A stretch of 64,000 bases of DNA, taken from Cloeon dipterum. Its lineage: Eukaryota > Arthropoda > Insecta > Ephemeroptera > Baetidae. Position numbers and translations under genes: made by a program. Where the stretch lies: assembly GCF_949628265.1 (NCBI RefSeq), contig NC_088790.1, positions 17,054,545-17,118,544 of the forward strand, given 5' to 3'. Numbering within the stretch: position 1 is the first letter of the stretch; every line of letters starts with the position of its first letter. The notes beneath the pieces were generated by a model. The model was not told the DNA's origin. It ran no database searches and was given only the letters and a program-made list of their open reading frames with translations. Of this stretch, positions 13,701 through 24,028 are shown piece after piece.

Positions 13701-15429
13701 AAGGAGCAGCAGGCACTTCGCAGAGCCCAAATTGGACAGACAAGCTCAGCTCCCTTGTGGCCCATATTCAAGAAGTGCATGCCGCAGCTCTTTAACATTT
13801 TCTTCGTTTTCTTCGTCACGCTGGCCATTTTCCCAGCTGTGCATGCTGGTAATTTGTTTGCTCAAAATCACGTTTGTGATCACTAAAATTGTACTTTTTT
13901 CAGACATCAAGCAGTCCAGCCCAGACTTCTTCATCAGCGAAAAGTTCTTCACAGAGATCACGTGCTTCCTTACGTTCAACATGTTCGCCATGATTGGCTC
14001 AATGACCGCCTCCTGGTTCCCCTGGGTAAGCACTTAACTTGATTTAGTACCTTCAAAATAGTGGATTCTGCTAAAAATTAATATGCTGCTTATCTTAACG
14101 AAATTGAACTGAAGTAAGTTTCAAGTTCAAGGTGAAAAACATAAATTAACATGGAAATTTTTACAAAAACACAAGTTTCACTGCTGATAATTAATTCACA
14201 TTGTGATGAGCACAAAAATAATCATTCTGGCAAAACCATTGCATTCTTGTAGCTTTTCATGATGTGAATTGTGTATAGTAACTACAGTGGTTGACAATTT
14301 TTGACTCAATGGTTTTAACAATTCACGGAGCGTTTGAAATAAAATATAAGCAAATGTCTCTAAATTAATTAAAAATAGAGATTTTTGCTTAATTTAGCTG
14401 AGCGTTTAGGTTTGTATTGTTTAATGAAACAAATTGATTGATTTGTTCAGGGCTTGACCATGAAACAAAAATCTAAACATATTCTGAAAGCTGATGAAAA
14501 CAGCCCATTTAAAACAGATCAAAAAGTTTAAAAAACATTATCTCAAACCGTTAATGAGCTATTTGCATATTTCCAAACTGGGTCAAATCCAGAAAAAAAT
14601 AAACCCACTGATTGGGTCATCTCGTCAAGGGAAAGTCTACCGATGCAATATCATCATGATTGAATAAAAATGGCTTTATAATTTGATTTAAAGTAACTTT
14701 AATCATAAATCTCATAAGGATTAATATTTGGAGTTAAAAAATTCATTTTCAAACGCGTTTACCAATACTAAAAAGCAATTTTCACACCTCTTACAATTAT
14801 GTCCACCTTGATTGCAGCCTGGGCCAAAATACCTGGTCGTGCCAGTGGTTCTCCGAGTCTTTTTCATTCCGTTCTTCATGGTTTGTAACTACCAACCCCT
14901 GCCAATCAACTCTCGGCTGTTCCCTGTATTTATCAACAACGACTGGGCTTACTGGATCGCCTCCATGTTGCTTGGATGGACCTCAGGCCACTTCAGTGCC
15001 CTTGGGATGATGTACTGCCCAAGGTAAAATTTAAAAAATGCTGTCACAAACCACGAAATAGACATAAATCTGGAATAAAAAGGAAAAATACCAAGTATGA
15101 TTTTTTGAGGAAAAATAGTTACATATCAAAATGAAACTTCAATAGTTTTATTGATTTGTTTTATTATTTTTCAGTTTTATTTTTCTGAATGATTGTAATT
15201 TTTTACTTTTCTAAAATGATTGCAAATTTTTAGTGCAGCTTGGGAAACTCTTGCTGCATTAATTGTGAAATTAACACCAAAATATTTATGTTGCAGGATG
15301 GTGGAGCCACAACATGCTGTTCGCGCTGGTATGTTGGGCGCTGGTTTCCTCATTACTGGCATTTTCTGCGGAATTCTGTTCACGATGCTGCCACCAATCT
15401 TTGTCAAGAGCATCTCTTGGACTGTGTAA
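1704..15429 (+). CDS. equilibrative nucleoside transporter (SLC29 family), 10 coding exons
   Basis: This is a polytopic plasma-membrane carrier moving nucleosides down their gradient. The exons I join are 1704-1821, 6685-6913, 12263-12344, 12529-12817, 12881-12966, 13470-13616, 13668-13848, 13904-14025, 14818-15023 and 15297-15429. All phases agree and give 530 residues. The first about 115 residues are a hydrophilic cytosolic tail. TM1 follows, starting at YNLVYWIFLLHGIGTLMPWN, the ENT family signature. Later hallmarks are the NGIYQNTVYG-type helix, a hydrophilic loop after 'YFALPLN' (exon 7), the 'FLTFNMF' helix (exon 8) and 'RVFFIPFFMVCNYQP' (exon 9). The usual FN..D..GR motif of TM8 reads FNMFAMIGS here, so the Asp and Arg are replaced. 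As I recall, insect ENT1-like proteins share this. A second N-terminus is encoded at 10412-10593. A possible poly-A signal lies at 16137-16142. The family call is firm; the subtype is not. Confidence 0.9.
5443..5535. repeat. duplicated GA-rich segment, copy 1
   Basis: This stretch runs from ACCGACCCAACCCTGTGACC through a GCGAGGGTGAGCGAGAGAG core to CCAACCGGCACAAAG. It is repeated about 1.05 kb downstream at 6501-6594, immediately 5' of ENT exon 2. The main difference is the length of the C run and of the GAGAG tract. It may be a duplicated promoter or 5'-UTR element. Confidence 0.75.
5810..6215 (+). pseudogene. degenerate Pro/Ala/Val-rich coding-like repeat in ENT intron
   Basis: A GC-rich block is built from degenerate repeats of the type GTGCCACCTGAGGCGCC. 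On the + strand it reads as short Pro-Glu-Ala-Pro units (for example VPPEAPCSAPFEALPVRVPD) in one frame. Before about 5960 the similar units are in another frame, with a stop at 5959-5961. It ends at two overlapping AATAAA-type signals near 6211-6225. This looks like a decayed low-complexity coding segment, perhaps the 3' end of a retro-inserted gene, or a minisatellite. I do not recognise a parent gene. Confidence 0.35.
6501..6594. repeat. duplicated GA-rich segment, copy 2
   Basis: This is the second copy of the segment at 5443-5535. It lies about 90 bases upstream of the acceptor of ENT exon 2 (6685) and contains a GAGAGAGAG tract that could bind GAGA-type factors. The identity is visible across the whole segment apart from small indels. 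Confidence 0.75.
8762..8952. mobile_element. foldback MITE-like element
   Basis: The left arm (about 8764-8806, reading AATTGGAAAAGATTCCCAAG onward) is the near reverse complement of the right arm (about 8910-8952, ending GAGAATTTTTCCAATTTT). The complementarity continues inward: GGAAGCGAAATTTAAA pairs with TTTAATTTCACTTCC. The whole element is therefore a hairpin of about 190 bases with no coding capacity. A relative of the right half occurs at 18437-18548. Target-site duplication is not clear. Confidence 0.7.
10319..10326 (+). promoter_or_regulatory. TATA box of alternative ENT promoter
   Basis: TATAAAAG lies 86 bases upstream of the ATG at 10412, in a GC-rich patch. It would place transcription start near 10345-10350, giving a 5'-UTR of about 65 bases. 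This supports an internal promoter driving the alternative N-terminal exon. Confidence 0.6.
10412..10593 (+). CDS. alternative first coding exon of ENT
   Basis: The exon has an open frame from ATG (good context, ACCATGG) to GACAG, followed by GT, ending in phase 2 with residues ..AAPLDR. Main exon 2 (6685-6913) also ends in phase 2 with ..PPKDR. Both join the exon at 12263 to read DRYNLVYW. This exon replaces exons 1 and 2 and gives a 475-residue isoform with a different hydrophilic N-terminal tail. The shared phase, the shared terminal Asp-Arg and the upstream TATA box make this a genuine alternative start. Which tissue uses it cannot be read from sequence. Confidence 0.75.
10594..12262 (+). 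other. ENT intron 2, 3' part
   Basis: This is AT-rich intron with no exon signals that I trust. A segment at about 12072-12146 (CTGCAGGTTGCATAC... CCCCATA) resembles 41643-41690, which lies in a segment found only in the SEFIR-A copy of the duplication. It may be a short dispersed repeat. Confidence 0.4.
13399..13440 (+). mobile_element. 3' fragment of SINE-like element in ENT intron
   Basis: The sequence CGCGCTCTTCCTGGTCCTCGGACAGG followed by an A-rich tail matches the 3' end of the poly-A insertion at 42797-42969, which has CGCGCCCTTCCCGGTCCTCGGACGG. It lies in the intron between ENT exons 5 and 6. It is a 5'-truncated, diverged second copy, showing that the family is dispersed. Confidence 0.6.
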
Positions 15430-17035
15430 CAGCAGCTAAAAATGCACATCATCGTCGCGTCTCATCGTCATCCATGTTGTCATTATTAACATTTTTAGTT
15501 TCGAGTCTACCTTTTTTGGGCTAATTATTTTAGACTTTACTTCTTTGATACAAACTTTTATTTATTCCTCTTCTGCACCACTTACACACAATTTTCCATG
15601 TGACAATAAGCCAAAAGTAACAGTCATTCGGGCTAGAAGCGGTGCCAACAAAGTAAATATTTTTTGCAGAAAAACCTATACCAAATATACAAGCATCACA
15701 GTAAAGAAAGTAGAATCTCTCTGCTTTCCTTACATCGCACCTTCATTTTTATATATGCATGAAGCGCAGACTCAAGATTGAAACACGTCTCACAGGACTG
15801 TTGATGTAACTCACACTCTCACACATTTGCCTTAATTAAATCGAAACCAGAGGAATGCAAAGGCTTTGTTGTTCAGCGATCAAGTGAAACGCATTTTGAA
15901 TTTCAAGTTTTTCAACGAAATGTATGACATATCTCCTATTGTGTCCGAATTTTAAATTTGGTTTTGATCAAGGCACTGGTGTCAACGACTGCACAACTTT
16001 TATTTTCTCTTGTTGGCTTGTTATTCCAATTTCCGGCTTTTGGTTTAAGCGAAATTGAGGTTGTTTATCTCGTGATATTTTCGAGAGCATTTGTTGTAAT
16101 TTGATTGTTGGAGAAGAAAGTTGACATGTAAAAGCAAATAAACTAAAATGGAATTTATTAAAAAATGACAAATTAGGTTTTTTGAATTTGCAGCTAACCA
16201 AAACAAATATTCACAGGATTATTATTTAAATCCCCTGGAGTTTGACTGTTATTTTTCAAAAGAGTTTTACTGAAATTTTAAATATAAATTGTTGGAAAGA
16301 AGGTATACAACGAAACAGTTTTTTATATATATTCACATTTATTAAAACAGAAAATAAACTTAACATTAATGTTAATATTTTGTTTTGTATAGTCACATTT
16401 ATATCTTCTACCCTAACACAGTTACACAAAAACGCCAGCAAATTTGCCTAAAACATATCAGGCAGTTACAACTTTTATTTGAAAAGTAAAATTTTACAAA
16501 GCCTTGGCAAATCAACACAGGACGCTTTTTAATTACATTTTAATTAGCTAGGAGCTCTCCAGCCTACATGAAATGCGCAACTTAATGTTTCTCATTCAAC
16601 GAGTGAAAAATACATTCATTCTTGCACTCAGCTCACACATCCATGAATCTCTCTCTCTCTCTCTATGCAGTACAAATATTTGAGCAAACATATTGCTTAG
16701 AATGCGGCGGTCAAGGCGCATTGCCACATTTGCGTACAATTAGAAGACACGAAACTCCCGAGGGCAGCTCGTCCTTTAACACAGCCAAGAGTATTTTGCG
16801 TGGTGGTGCGGACACCATCAACAGACAAAATGTACAGAGGCAATCAATTACGAGTTTGACCAAAAAATCAGAACTCTCCTTTTTAATAATAAGCCCTAAT
16901 CAACCCTATGGCACAGTATCAAGGAATTTTATCAATGCCGATTCCGTCATTAATTTTCTATTTTCCATTCATTGTTATTTGCTTCCTCTGTACACACGTC
17001 TGTTGTGTGTGCATGTGTGCTGTCGAGCCCTTCGC
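15430..17035. other. intergenic / 3'-UTR region between ENT and Tret-A
   Basis: The two genes converge here. An AATAAA at 16137-16142 could end the ENT transcript, giving a 3'-UTR of about 0.7 kb. TTTATT (AATAAA on the other strand) near 16336 and 16465 could serve Tret-A. A CT microsatellite lies at about 16650-16664. No gene is seen. Confidence 0.4.
16137..16142 (+). terminator. candidate poly-A signal of ENT
   Basis: An AATAAA hexamer lies about 710 bases after the ENT stop codon. It is one of several AT-rich candidates, so use is not proven. Confidence 0.35.
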
Positions 17036-20000
17036 TCACACGGGGAGGATGGTGCTGTGCTTTCGACGGGTCAACTCGAGCTGAATCTGCTCGCTAGACT
17101 TGCCCTTGGTCTCAGGCACCACGAACAGCGTGAAGAAGATGGCAGCCACGCACACGGCGGCGAAGAAGGCGAACGCACCCGTCGATCCCAGGGCGTCCAC
17201 CAGGCTCTGGAAGCTCTTGGTCACGGCGAACGCAAGGCCCCAGTTGCACGACGCGGCCACGGCGCTGGCAGAACTCTTGGCGCTGTCGGAGAACAGCTCA
17301 CCCATCATCATCCACGGGATGGGACCAAATCCAATCTGCAATCCAAAATGAAAATTTAGACAAACTTTTTTTATTTGTTTAGAGTAAAATAATTTAGGAG
17401 TGATTGTAGTAATTAACAAATTATGTTTGCAGGCTATTTCGAGTTGTTTTTTACCAAGCTTATAAAATATATCTCAACATTTCTTATATATATTTTTATA
17501 GTGAATCGACCCCCGTTTGTAGTGGTTCAAAAACAAATCGTTTGAGTGAAATTTGGGTCTCATTCCTGTGGATTAAATAAAAACTTTCAACTAGTCTGGG
17601 CGTTTTCTCAGGCCAAATTTATGTATCTTTACGAGTAAAATACAAAAAAATCAGCTTTTACAAAACTACAACTACAAAATAAATAAACAAAACTGGAAAA
17701 TTGACTTACCGAGAAGGCCACAATGTAGACAGCGACGCTAAGCACTGGCAGCCAGTTGAGCCAGTCAGGACGCACAGCATCCTCAGCTGTAAGGTCGGGG
17801 GTGTACGAGAAGGAGACGGCCAGAGCGGCGAGACAGGCGGCCATGAGGGCGGCTGAGAGCAGCAGCAGCGGCCGGCGGCCGGCTTTGTCGACGAGCAGCG
17901 CGGAGCAGGCGGTGGCAGCGACCATGACGGTGGCGATGACGATGCTGGCGACGCTGGGTGACAGGGTGCCGCCGGCCGAGTCAAAGATGGAGCCTGAGTA
18001 GAAGACAACGGCGTTGATTCCTGAGAGCTGTTGCAGTGCCATCAGGCCCAGCGAGACAAAGAGCGCCTTCCGCGTGGCAGGGTCCAGCACCAGAGAGGAG
18101 GCACCGCTCATTGAGGACGCGTCAGCGGCACTCGCGGAGCTCTGCATCACCAAAAGCTCCTTCTGCACGTCGCAGCCGTCACCGCCGCGCAGCCACTGCA
18201 GAGACTGTTCCGCAGCAAATCTGCGACCCCTGAAACACGAACGCATAGTTTGTGGTGAACCCGGTCAAATGTGGGATATGCAACCTGCTCGACTCGCGAG
18301 ATGGTCGCATTGCATAACTTGTCTAATTTTTAGCCGCAATTAAATCATGCATATTTTAAATGAAAAATAACAACATCCTAATTTATTTTATATTATTTAG
18401 TCTTAAAAACGCACAAAAACTCGACACCATAGTCCCAATTGATTCTATGATTGTTCTCCTCACACAATTTTTGTTTTAAATTTCTTGTTCCGATCCTGAC
18501 CGTACAAGCAAATGGGAAATTTTCACTTCCATTTTGGGAATTTTTCTTTACTTTAGAAGAAAAAACATTCTGACTTTTCTCACGGTATGAGAATTACGCA
18601 GAGGGAACATTATTTGGTAATTTTTCTAACTTGTTTACAACAAATACATTTGTATTTAATCAAATTGAAATATTTTTAAATAACTACTGTTGCTTGATTA
18701 AATTACATTATTTTTTTACCTTGAGAGCAAGAATTGGGGAGTTTCAGGCATCCAAACGAAGGTGACCATGAAGAGGGCGGGTACAAGGGCGCACGTGTAA
18801 GCGAAGCAGTTGATCGGCGCCACGGCGCCAACCACGTAGGCAAACAGGATGCCGACGACGAGCTGCAGCTGGAAGAGCGTGCCGAGGGCGCCGCGGCACT
18901 TCTGCTCCGCAATTTCGGCGCAGTAGATGGGGGCGACGACGCTGACGGCGCCGGTGGCGAGGCCGCCGAGAAACCGGCCGACGTAAAGAGCGGCTACACT
19001 CGTGCTGAGGCCGAGCATCAGCCACGAGGCCAGCAGCGGCAGAGACAGCGCGACCAGCAGCCGCTGTCGGCCCACCACCTGACTGACGGCGCCAGCCGGC
19101 GCCGCGCCCATCAGCGCACCCAGGGTCAGAAGAGAACCCAGCCACGAGCCCTGGTCGACGTCGATAGGCACCGGAGAGTCGGCGCCCTCCAGGATGGGTA
19201 GCGCCGGCGACGACCAGCCTAGGATGGTGCCGGCCGAAAAGGCGCTCAGAGTAGCTGTAAAACGTGAACCAACTCCGTTAAAATTGGGTTTTAAATTCAC
19301 TATTGAATTTATGGTTCAAAATTAACAAAAAACGACGAAACAAATTTAATCACAAGAAATATTCCTTTAGTTGGAGGATTAAATTTTTCTACATATTTGC
19401 TTTATGGTCAAGTTTTAAAATTTTTAAAATTGCAACAAGCACTGTGTTGTTGTAAAAAAATTACGGCTTTTAAATTTATTTTTAGAAATCTCTGTTTATA
19501 TGAATTTGAAAATGTGTGCAGTAATTTCAGCCAAAAAGAGCCTTTTCCTTCAGGGTCGGTCATGGTTTTTCGATCTACCACCTTGTTATTGCAAAAACTG
19601 CCCCATCGCCGCGTTTCCCTTCTCTGTGCAAAATGCACTTGTCTTGTGGTAAGTTATTGTGAATTGCGGCTCAAAGGGCGGAGAGAGAGAGATAACCTTT
19701 TGTAATTGATCGATTTTGCGGTGTCTTGCGGAGTATTGTTTGCCCATTATTACTAAGAATTTTCTTAATTAACAGCGCTCGATCTTCAGATGATCTTTGA
19801 AGATGAAGTCATGATTTTTCTTTAAAATAGATGTGTAGCCAGGGATTTATCGCTAATTCCCGATCTTATTTTTGAATAAATCCTTCCAAAATGTCTAAAA
19901 ATAAAGCCGTTATCTGGGTTGAAAAATAAACCACAAATGAAATTTAATTTAAACAGTTAGTTAAATGTTTTGATAAAAAGTATCCACTATAGGCTTTTGC

Positions 20001-21428
20001 ATTGTGTGTAAATAGTTCTACCACAATTCGTATTCCTAAATGCATATTAAATTAAGCAAAACATAATCAAAATAAATAGATAAATATTTGCTTTGGATAA
20101 AAATTTAAAATATTTGATTTGTTAATATAGCAAACTTTAATTAAGTCAGAAAATAAGATTTAACAGGATAGATTAACAGTTGAGACGGATGAAACATTTA
20201 ATATTTTGAATCGAACTCACAATCAAGATATAACGGTTAACATTGAAATAGAGTATTTTAAAATCACTTGTTTCGCTTCCTAATACAAAATGTGCTATTC
20301 CGATGGTGACAGTGCACTCGATAGATAATGCATTCAGCTTCCCACGAGCGTGGGAATAGATTTTATATCTCGCTTAGGAAAGTCATTATGCAGCGAGTGC
20401 ATCAACTCGTCAATAAAAGAATTTGCCGAAAAAAAACATGTGGCTACCATGTGAGGCACTTTGTATTACTGCTCTCTGCATTGTTGCATCAGCCAGAAGC
20501 CACGCGCCGAGCATTCCTTGAATTTTGAACTCCATATGGGCAAAGCATGCGTTGTGATCTCCGAAATAAAGGCGATAAGAGTTGATCTGGGGCGTTTCAA
20601 AAGCGATCTTAGAGTAAGTTTGCGTATTGGTCAAGAACAAACAAGTGTGACGGGTGCCAAAATTAACGATCGCTTGCGAACGACGCTGCTGCTGAGGGTT
20701 TCCAGACATGCAGCAGAATTAATTGAAAATGCTAATCGAAGGAAAAAGTGCGCAGCACTTGTCGCCGCGGCCGCTGATGGGCCGTGGACCGCCTCAAATT
20801 GCAAAAGCAAATATTTTACTCTCATTTGCAGAGTTAACATCCTGCATCAGCTGCAAATAAGCATTAAAAATTAGGGCGATTCTGTTAGAATTTTTCACTT
20901 TGTCGTTTTTGACCGCGGGCGCGTTCACGAGGCGCCAATTCCGCGCGTCCCTCGGCCGTTTCTTTCTCCTAATTTCTCTCTGGCTCGCGCATTGCCCAAG
21001 GCTGTTGGCTAAATTTTTGCACAGGGCGGGCCCGCATGCGACAAACCGGCTTTGTGTTAAAAATAAAGGCAGATGAGGCGCCGGAGCCGAAATTCGCCGA
21101 CCGCAAATTTTTGACGGACACGCGATAGCATCTCGGCTGGCACCGACTCAAAAGGAATTAACCAAACCACCAAGGTCGAACGGGAACACCTCCGTGGTTA
21201 CATAATTTAGCCATAAATTAAGTTGATTTTTTAAATTTATAATTTATAAAAAAAATTACCTAGCGCCGCTGCAAAGTATTGCGGCGCCGTGCTGCACGAG
21301 CCGTTGCCGCTGTTGAGGCTCGAGTCGGAGCCGGACGTGTTGTCATCGTCGGCGCCGTCGGCCATCGCCGTCAGCGCCGTGCGGCTGTTCTCCTCGCGGA
21401 GGATGCGTCCCTGCGGTCCAGTGGTCAT
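17036..21428 (-). CDS. Tret1-like MFS sugar transporter (Tret-A), 4 coding exons
   Basis: This is a twelve-helix facilitative sugar carrier of the plasma membrane. By family the likely substrate is trehalose or glucose. The exons on the minus strand, in order, are 21428-21260, 19254-18720, 18229-17710 and 17335-17036. Phases agree and give 507 residues. An acidic, Ser/Asn-rich cytosolic N-terminus of about 55 residues precedes TM1 (SAFSAGTILGWSSPALPIL). Signature motifs seen are VGRQR in the loop after TM2, 'RFLGGLATGAVSVVAPIYCAE' in the TM4 region, PETPQFLL at the end of the first half, QQLSGINAVVFY in TM7, GRRPLLLLS, GFGPIPWMMMGELF in TM10 and PETKGKS near the C-terminus. The start is the first ATG that leaves an open exon with a good donor. 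It is convergent with ENT. Assignment to the Tret1 subgroup is from memory. Confidence 0.9.
18437..18548. repeat. half copy of the foldback element
   Basis: CCAATTGATTCTATGATT ... TCCTGACCGTACAAGCAAAT ... TTTTCACTTCC ... GGGAATTTTTC matches the right half of the foldback at 8762-8952, with indels. It sits in the intron between Tret-A exons 2 and 3. The left arm is not evident. Confidence 0.6.
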
Positions 21429-22157
21429 GGTGCGTCCGGGTGTCGGCAGACTAATGAGTGTCCTGTCTTCGCTCGCTCGGGCACACACAGAGAGTAGAGG
21501 TCTAGAGGACGAGCAGGAAGGGAAAGAGACGGGCCCCCCGACCAGTGCGACGAGTGACGCGCGCGCACTCTCGCTGCTCGCGCTCCTCCGCCAGCGCCGC
21601 ATTGTTGACGAAGGCACGCATATTGTTGATTCAATTTAAGCTCAGCGCCCGCAACAAGCGAGTCATTCACGAGATTTAAAAAACTAAAAATTTTCCACGT
21701 CATTTTCGCATGATATCAATTGCAAAAATTCGCTTTTATTGTGTTCGTAATTATGAAGTTTTTAATCTATTGAGGTGGAGAAATGTTGTGAAAACATTGG
21801 CATTTTTGCTTTATTGGAGTGAGGTGTTAATGAAATAATAATAATAACTGTCTTTATTACTGTAAGTTATTCCAAGAACAGTAAACACGACATGTTTGCA
21901 CCATGCCATAAGCTATAATCAACAACCTCAAAAAGAAGACGCGTATTTTATAATGAGAATAAGGTTTTGGGCAATATTCTTCATATTTTGATTTGAAATT
22001 AATTTCATATGAAAAAATCATTAGCACTGACTAGTGTTTAAGAGAAGCAGCGTTTAATAAAAAAATTATTCAATAAATATATAAAGCGGTTAAAAAAGAA
22101 AACATTAATTTCTAATTTAAAGAATGCAGACTAAAAGTAAAAACATCACTTTAATTT

Positions 22158-22379
22158 ATGATGAATGTTTTTACGAGATACTCATTCCATGGTTATCATT
22201 TCCTTATTTGTAAAGACAAATATTTCCATCTTGATATTTCTGTAAACTGTAATTGCCAATTTTGTGACGAAGGTAGTCTGTATAGATATTTGTATCATTT
22301 GCTCAATTGTAAAAATAGTACTATATCACTCTATTTCAAGCTGCTAAATATTAGAAAGGGTTTCTTAAGAATTTTGTAA
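22158..22379 (+). mobile_element. LINE 3'-end remnant
   Basis: The translation contains VFTRYSFHGYHFLIC followed by CNCQFCDE and a YHLLNC tail. It lines up with the end of the reverse-transcriptase fragment at 53947-54771 (VFTRFACHGYHYLFC, CKCRFCGE, YHILKC). The Cys-rich CxCxFC...HxxxxC tail is the common C-terminal knuckle of such elements. The copy is 5'-truncated and diverged, and its 3' end is unclear. Confidence 0.7.
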
Positions 22380-24020
22380 TATGATATATTCCAAGTGTTG
22401 TACATCGTTGGTGTTTAATAAATATAACAATAAATTTTCTACAACTTTTTTATCATTATTTGATTTGGGCCAGCAGAGGAACCTATGCCCTATACCTGCC
22501 CACATCCAAAACAAAAACAAATATTTTATATTGAATCAAAACATAGTATATAGTAATAGAGAGGTGTGTTCAGTAACGAGAGAATATCAGAAATATTTAA
22601 AATTCAACTCAAAATTCAACACCAAAATATTTCTGGATATTTGGAAAGATATCATGATTTAACTACAGATATATCACTATGCTCGCTCAAAAATAAAATA
22701 TTCAACACCTTTACCTAAATATTTTCTTTGCAATGAAAATTTTTAAAAATTAATTTGTAACGGAGGAGCAACTTACTTTGAAACAAAAATGCATATATTT
22801 GAACTACAAATTGGATATTTTTCTCATTAGAATTAAAATTCAGTTACGGAAAACACTATTAATCCTTTTCCTTAAAAAACCAATGACCATTTTTGTCAAG
22901 AAATAAATTTAGGCTGAATTAAATAGAGATATGAGATATAAATAATGTGACAATGTATCAACTGTAGGATTTTTTTCTTTGTGATACAAATTAGTTATAA
23001 AGAATTAATGAGGACATCTCTTTGACCTTTGAACGTATCTTTTAAAACTAAAAAACACAAATAATCCAAACAATGCTCGTAAAATTAATTTTTTTGTTCT
23101 TGCAAAGTTTAGATTTTTGGTCACAATTTGATATTTTACGTTTTAAAATCCTGCCGAGTGTCTTATTTCCATTTTATTTGGTAATCACATTGAACTTTTT
23201 AAGTTATAAGTATTACGTAATCACGGGTATAATGCTTTGTTAGAAAATAAAAACTCCAACTGGTTAAAGGAATATGGAATATGTGCAACGACAACCAGCA
23301 ATGGAGTCACTCCACTTCATGAATATTCAAATGCGCGCACTACATATTTGTATCTCAAAACCAAGGTCGAAAAGTTCAGACTCAAGGTTGCCCACTTGTG
23401 ATCTCTGATCCCCGTCATTCAAGAAGTGACAAAAATGGCAGTTTTCTTCTAATGTTTGCGAATTCAGGGGTTCTTCAGGGAGACTAATTGTAAGATCAAC
23501 TTAAGAAGGATGCAACTGCAAGAAATAATTGCAAATAATTTCTAGTAGCATCAAATTGCTGATGAATTTATTATGGCTTTTTACAAAGTCTGTGGCTTTT
23601 TAAATTAAAGGTTTCATTTTTTTACATCACTATATTGAATAAACTGTACAGAGATCAGGGTAATTTACTCGTTTCATAAAAATATCGATTTTTGACAAAA
23701 AAAAATTGGTGTGTGTGACTATAAATTATCATTTATTTTAAGTGCCAATATTTGTCTGATATATTCTGCTTAAATTTCTAGTTCTGTGTGCTCAGCTGAG
23801 CATAATTATCGTTAATTAATTTTATATTCTGTATTTGCTAGACAGATTGAACGTTTTAGAGAAGTGTAGAATGTGAAGAATTTTATAATATTTATAATCA
23901 ATTATTTTCCCCACTAGAAGATTTTGTAGTTCAACTAAGTCAGTGAACTCAGTCAGTATGCTTGCGAATCGCAGCAGTATCTCACCCGTGGCAGAAGGCG
24001 TTGAGGGCGGAATTTTCGTT

Positions 24021-24028
24021 TGACGTCA
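24021..24028. promoter_or_regulatory. CRE palindrome in GC-rich segment
   Basis: A perfect TGACGTCA lies inside a locally GC-rich, CG-containing stretch (23940-24260). The stretch also contains two TCAGT motifs, the arthropod initiator core, at about 23938-23958. It may be the core promoter of Tret-B, whose coding exon 1 has an upstream splice acceptor. The distance to the gene is 6.7 kb, so this is only suggestive. Confidence 0.35.

Noticed and set aside
16622-17359. 245-codon plus-strand open frame
   Set aside because: It is antisense to the last coding exon of Tret-A; the minus strand carries the conserved transporter motifs.
18734-19201. 155-codon plus-strand open frame
   Set aside because: It is a shadow of the GC-rich Tret-A exon 2 on the opposite strand.
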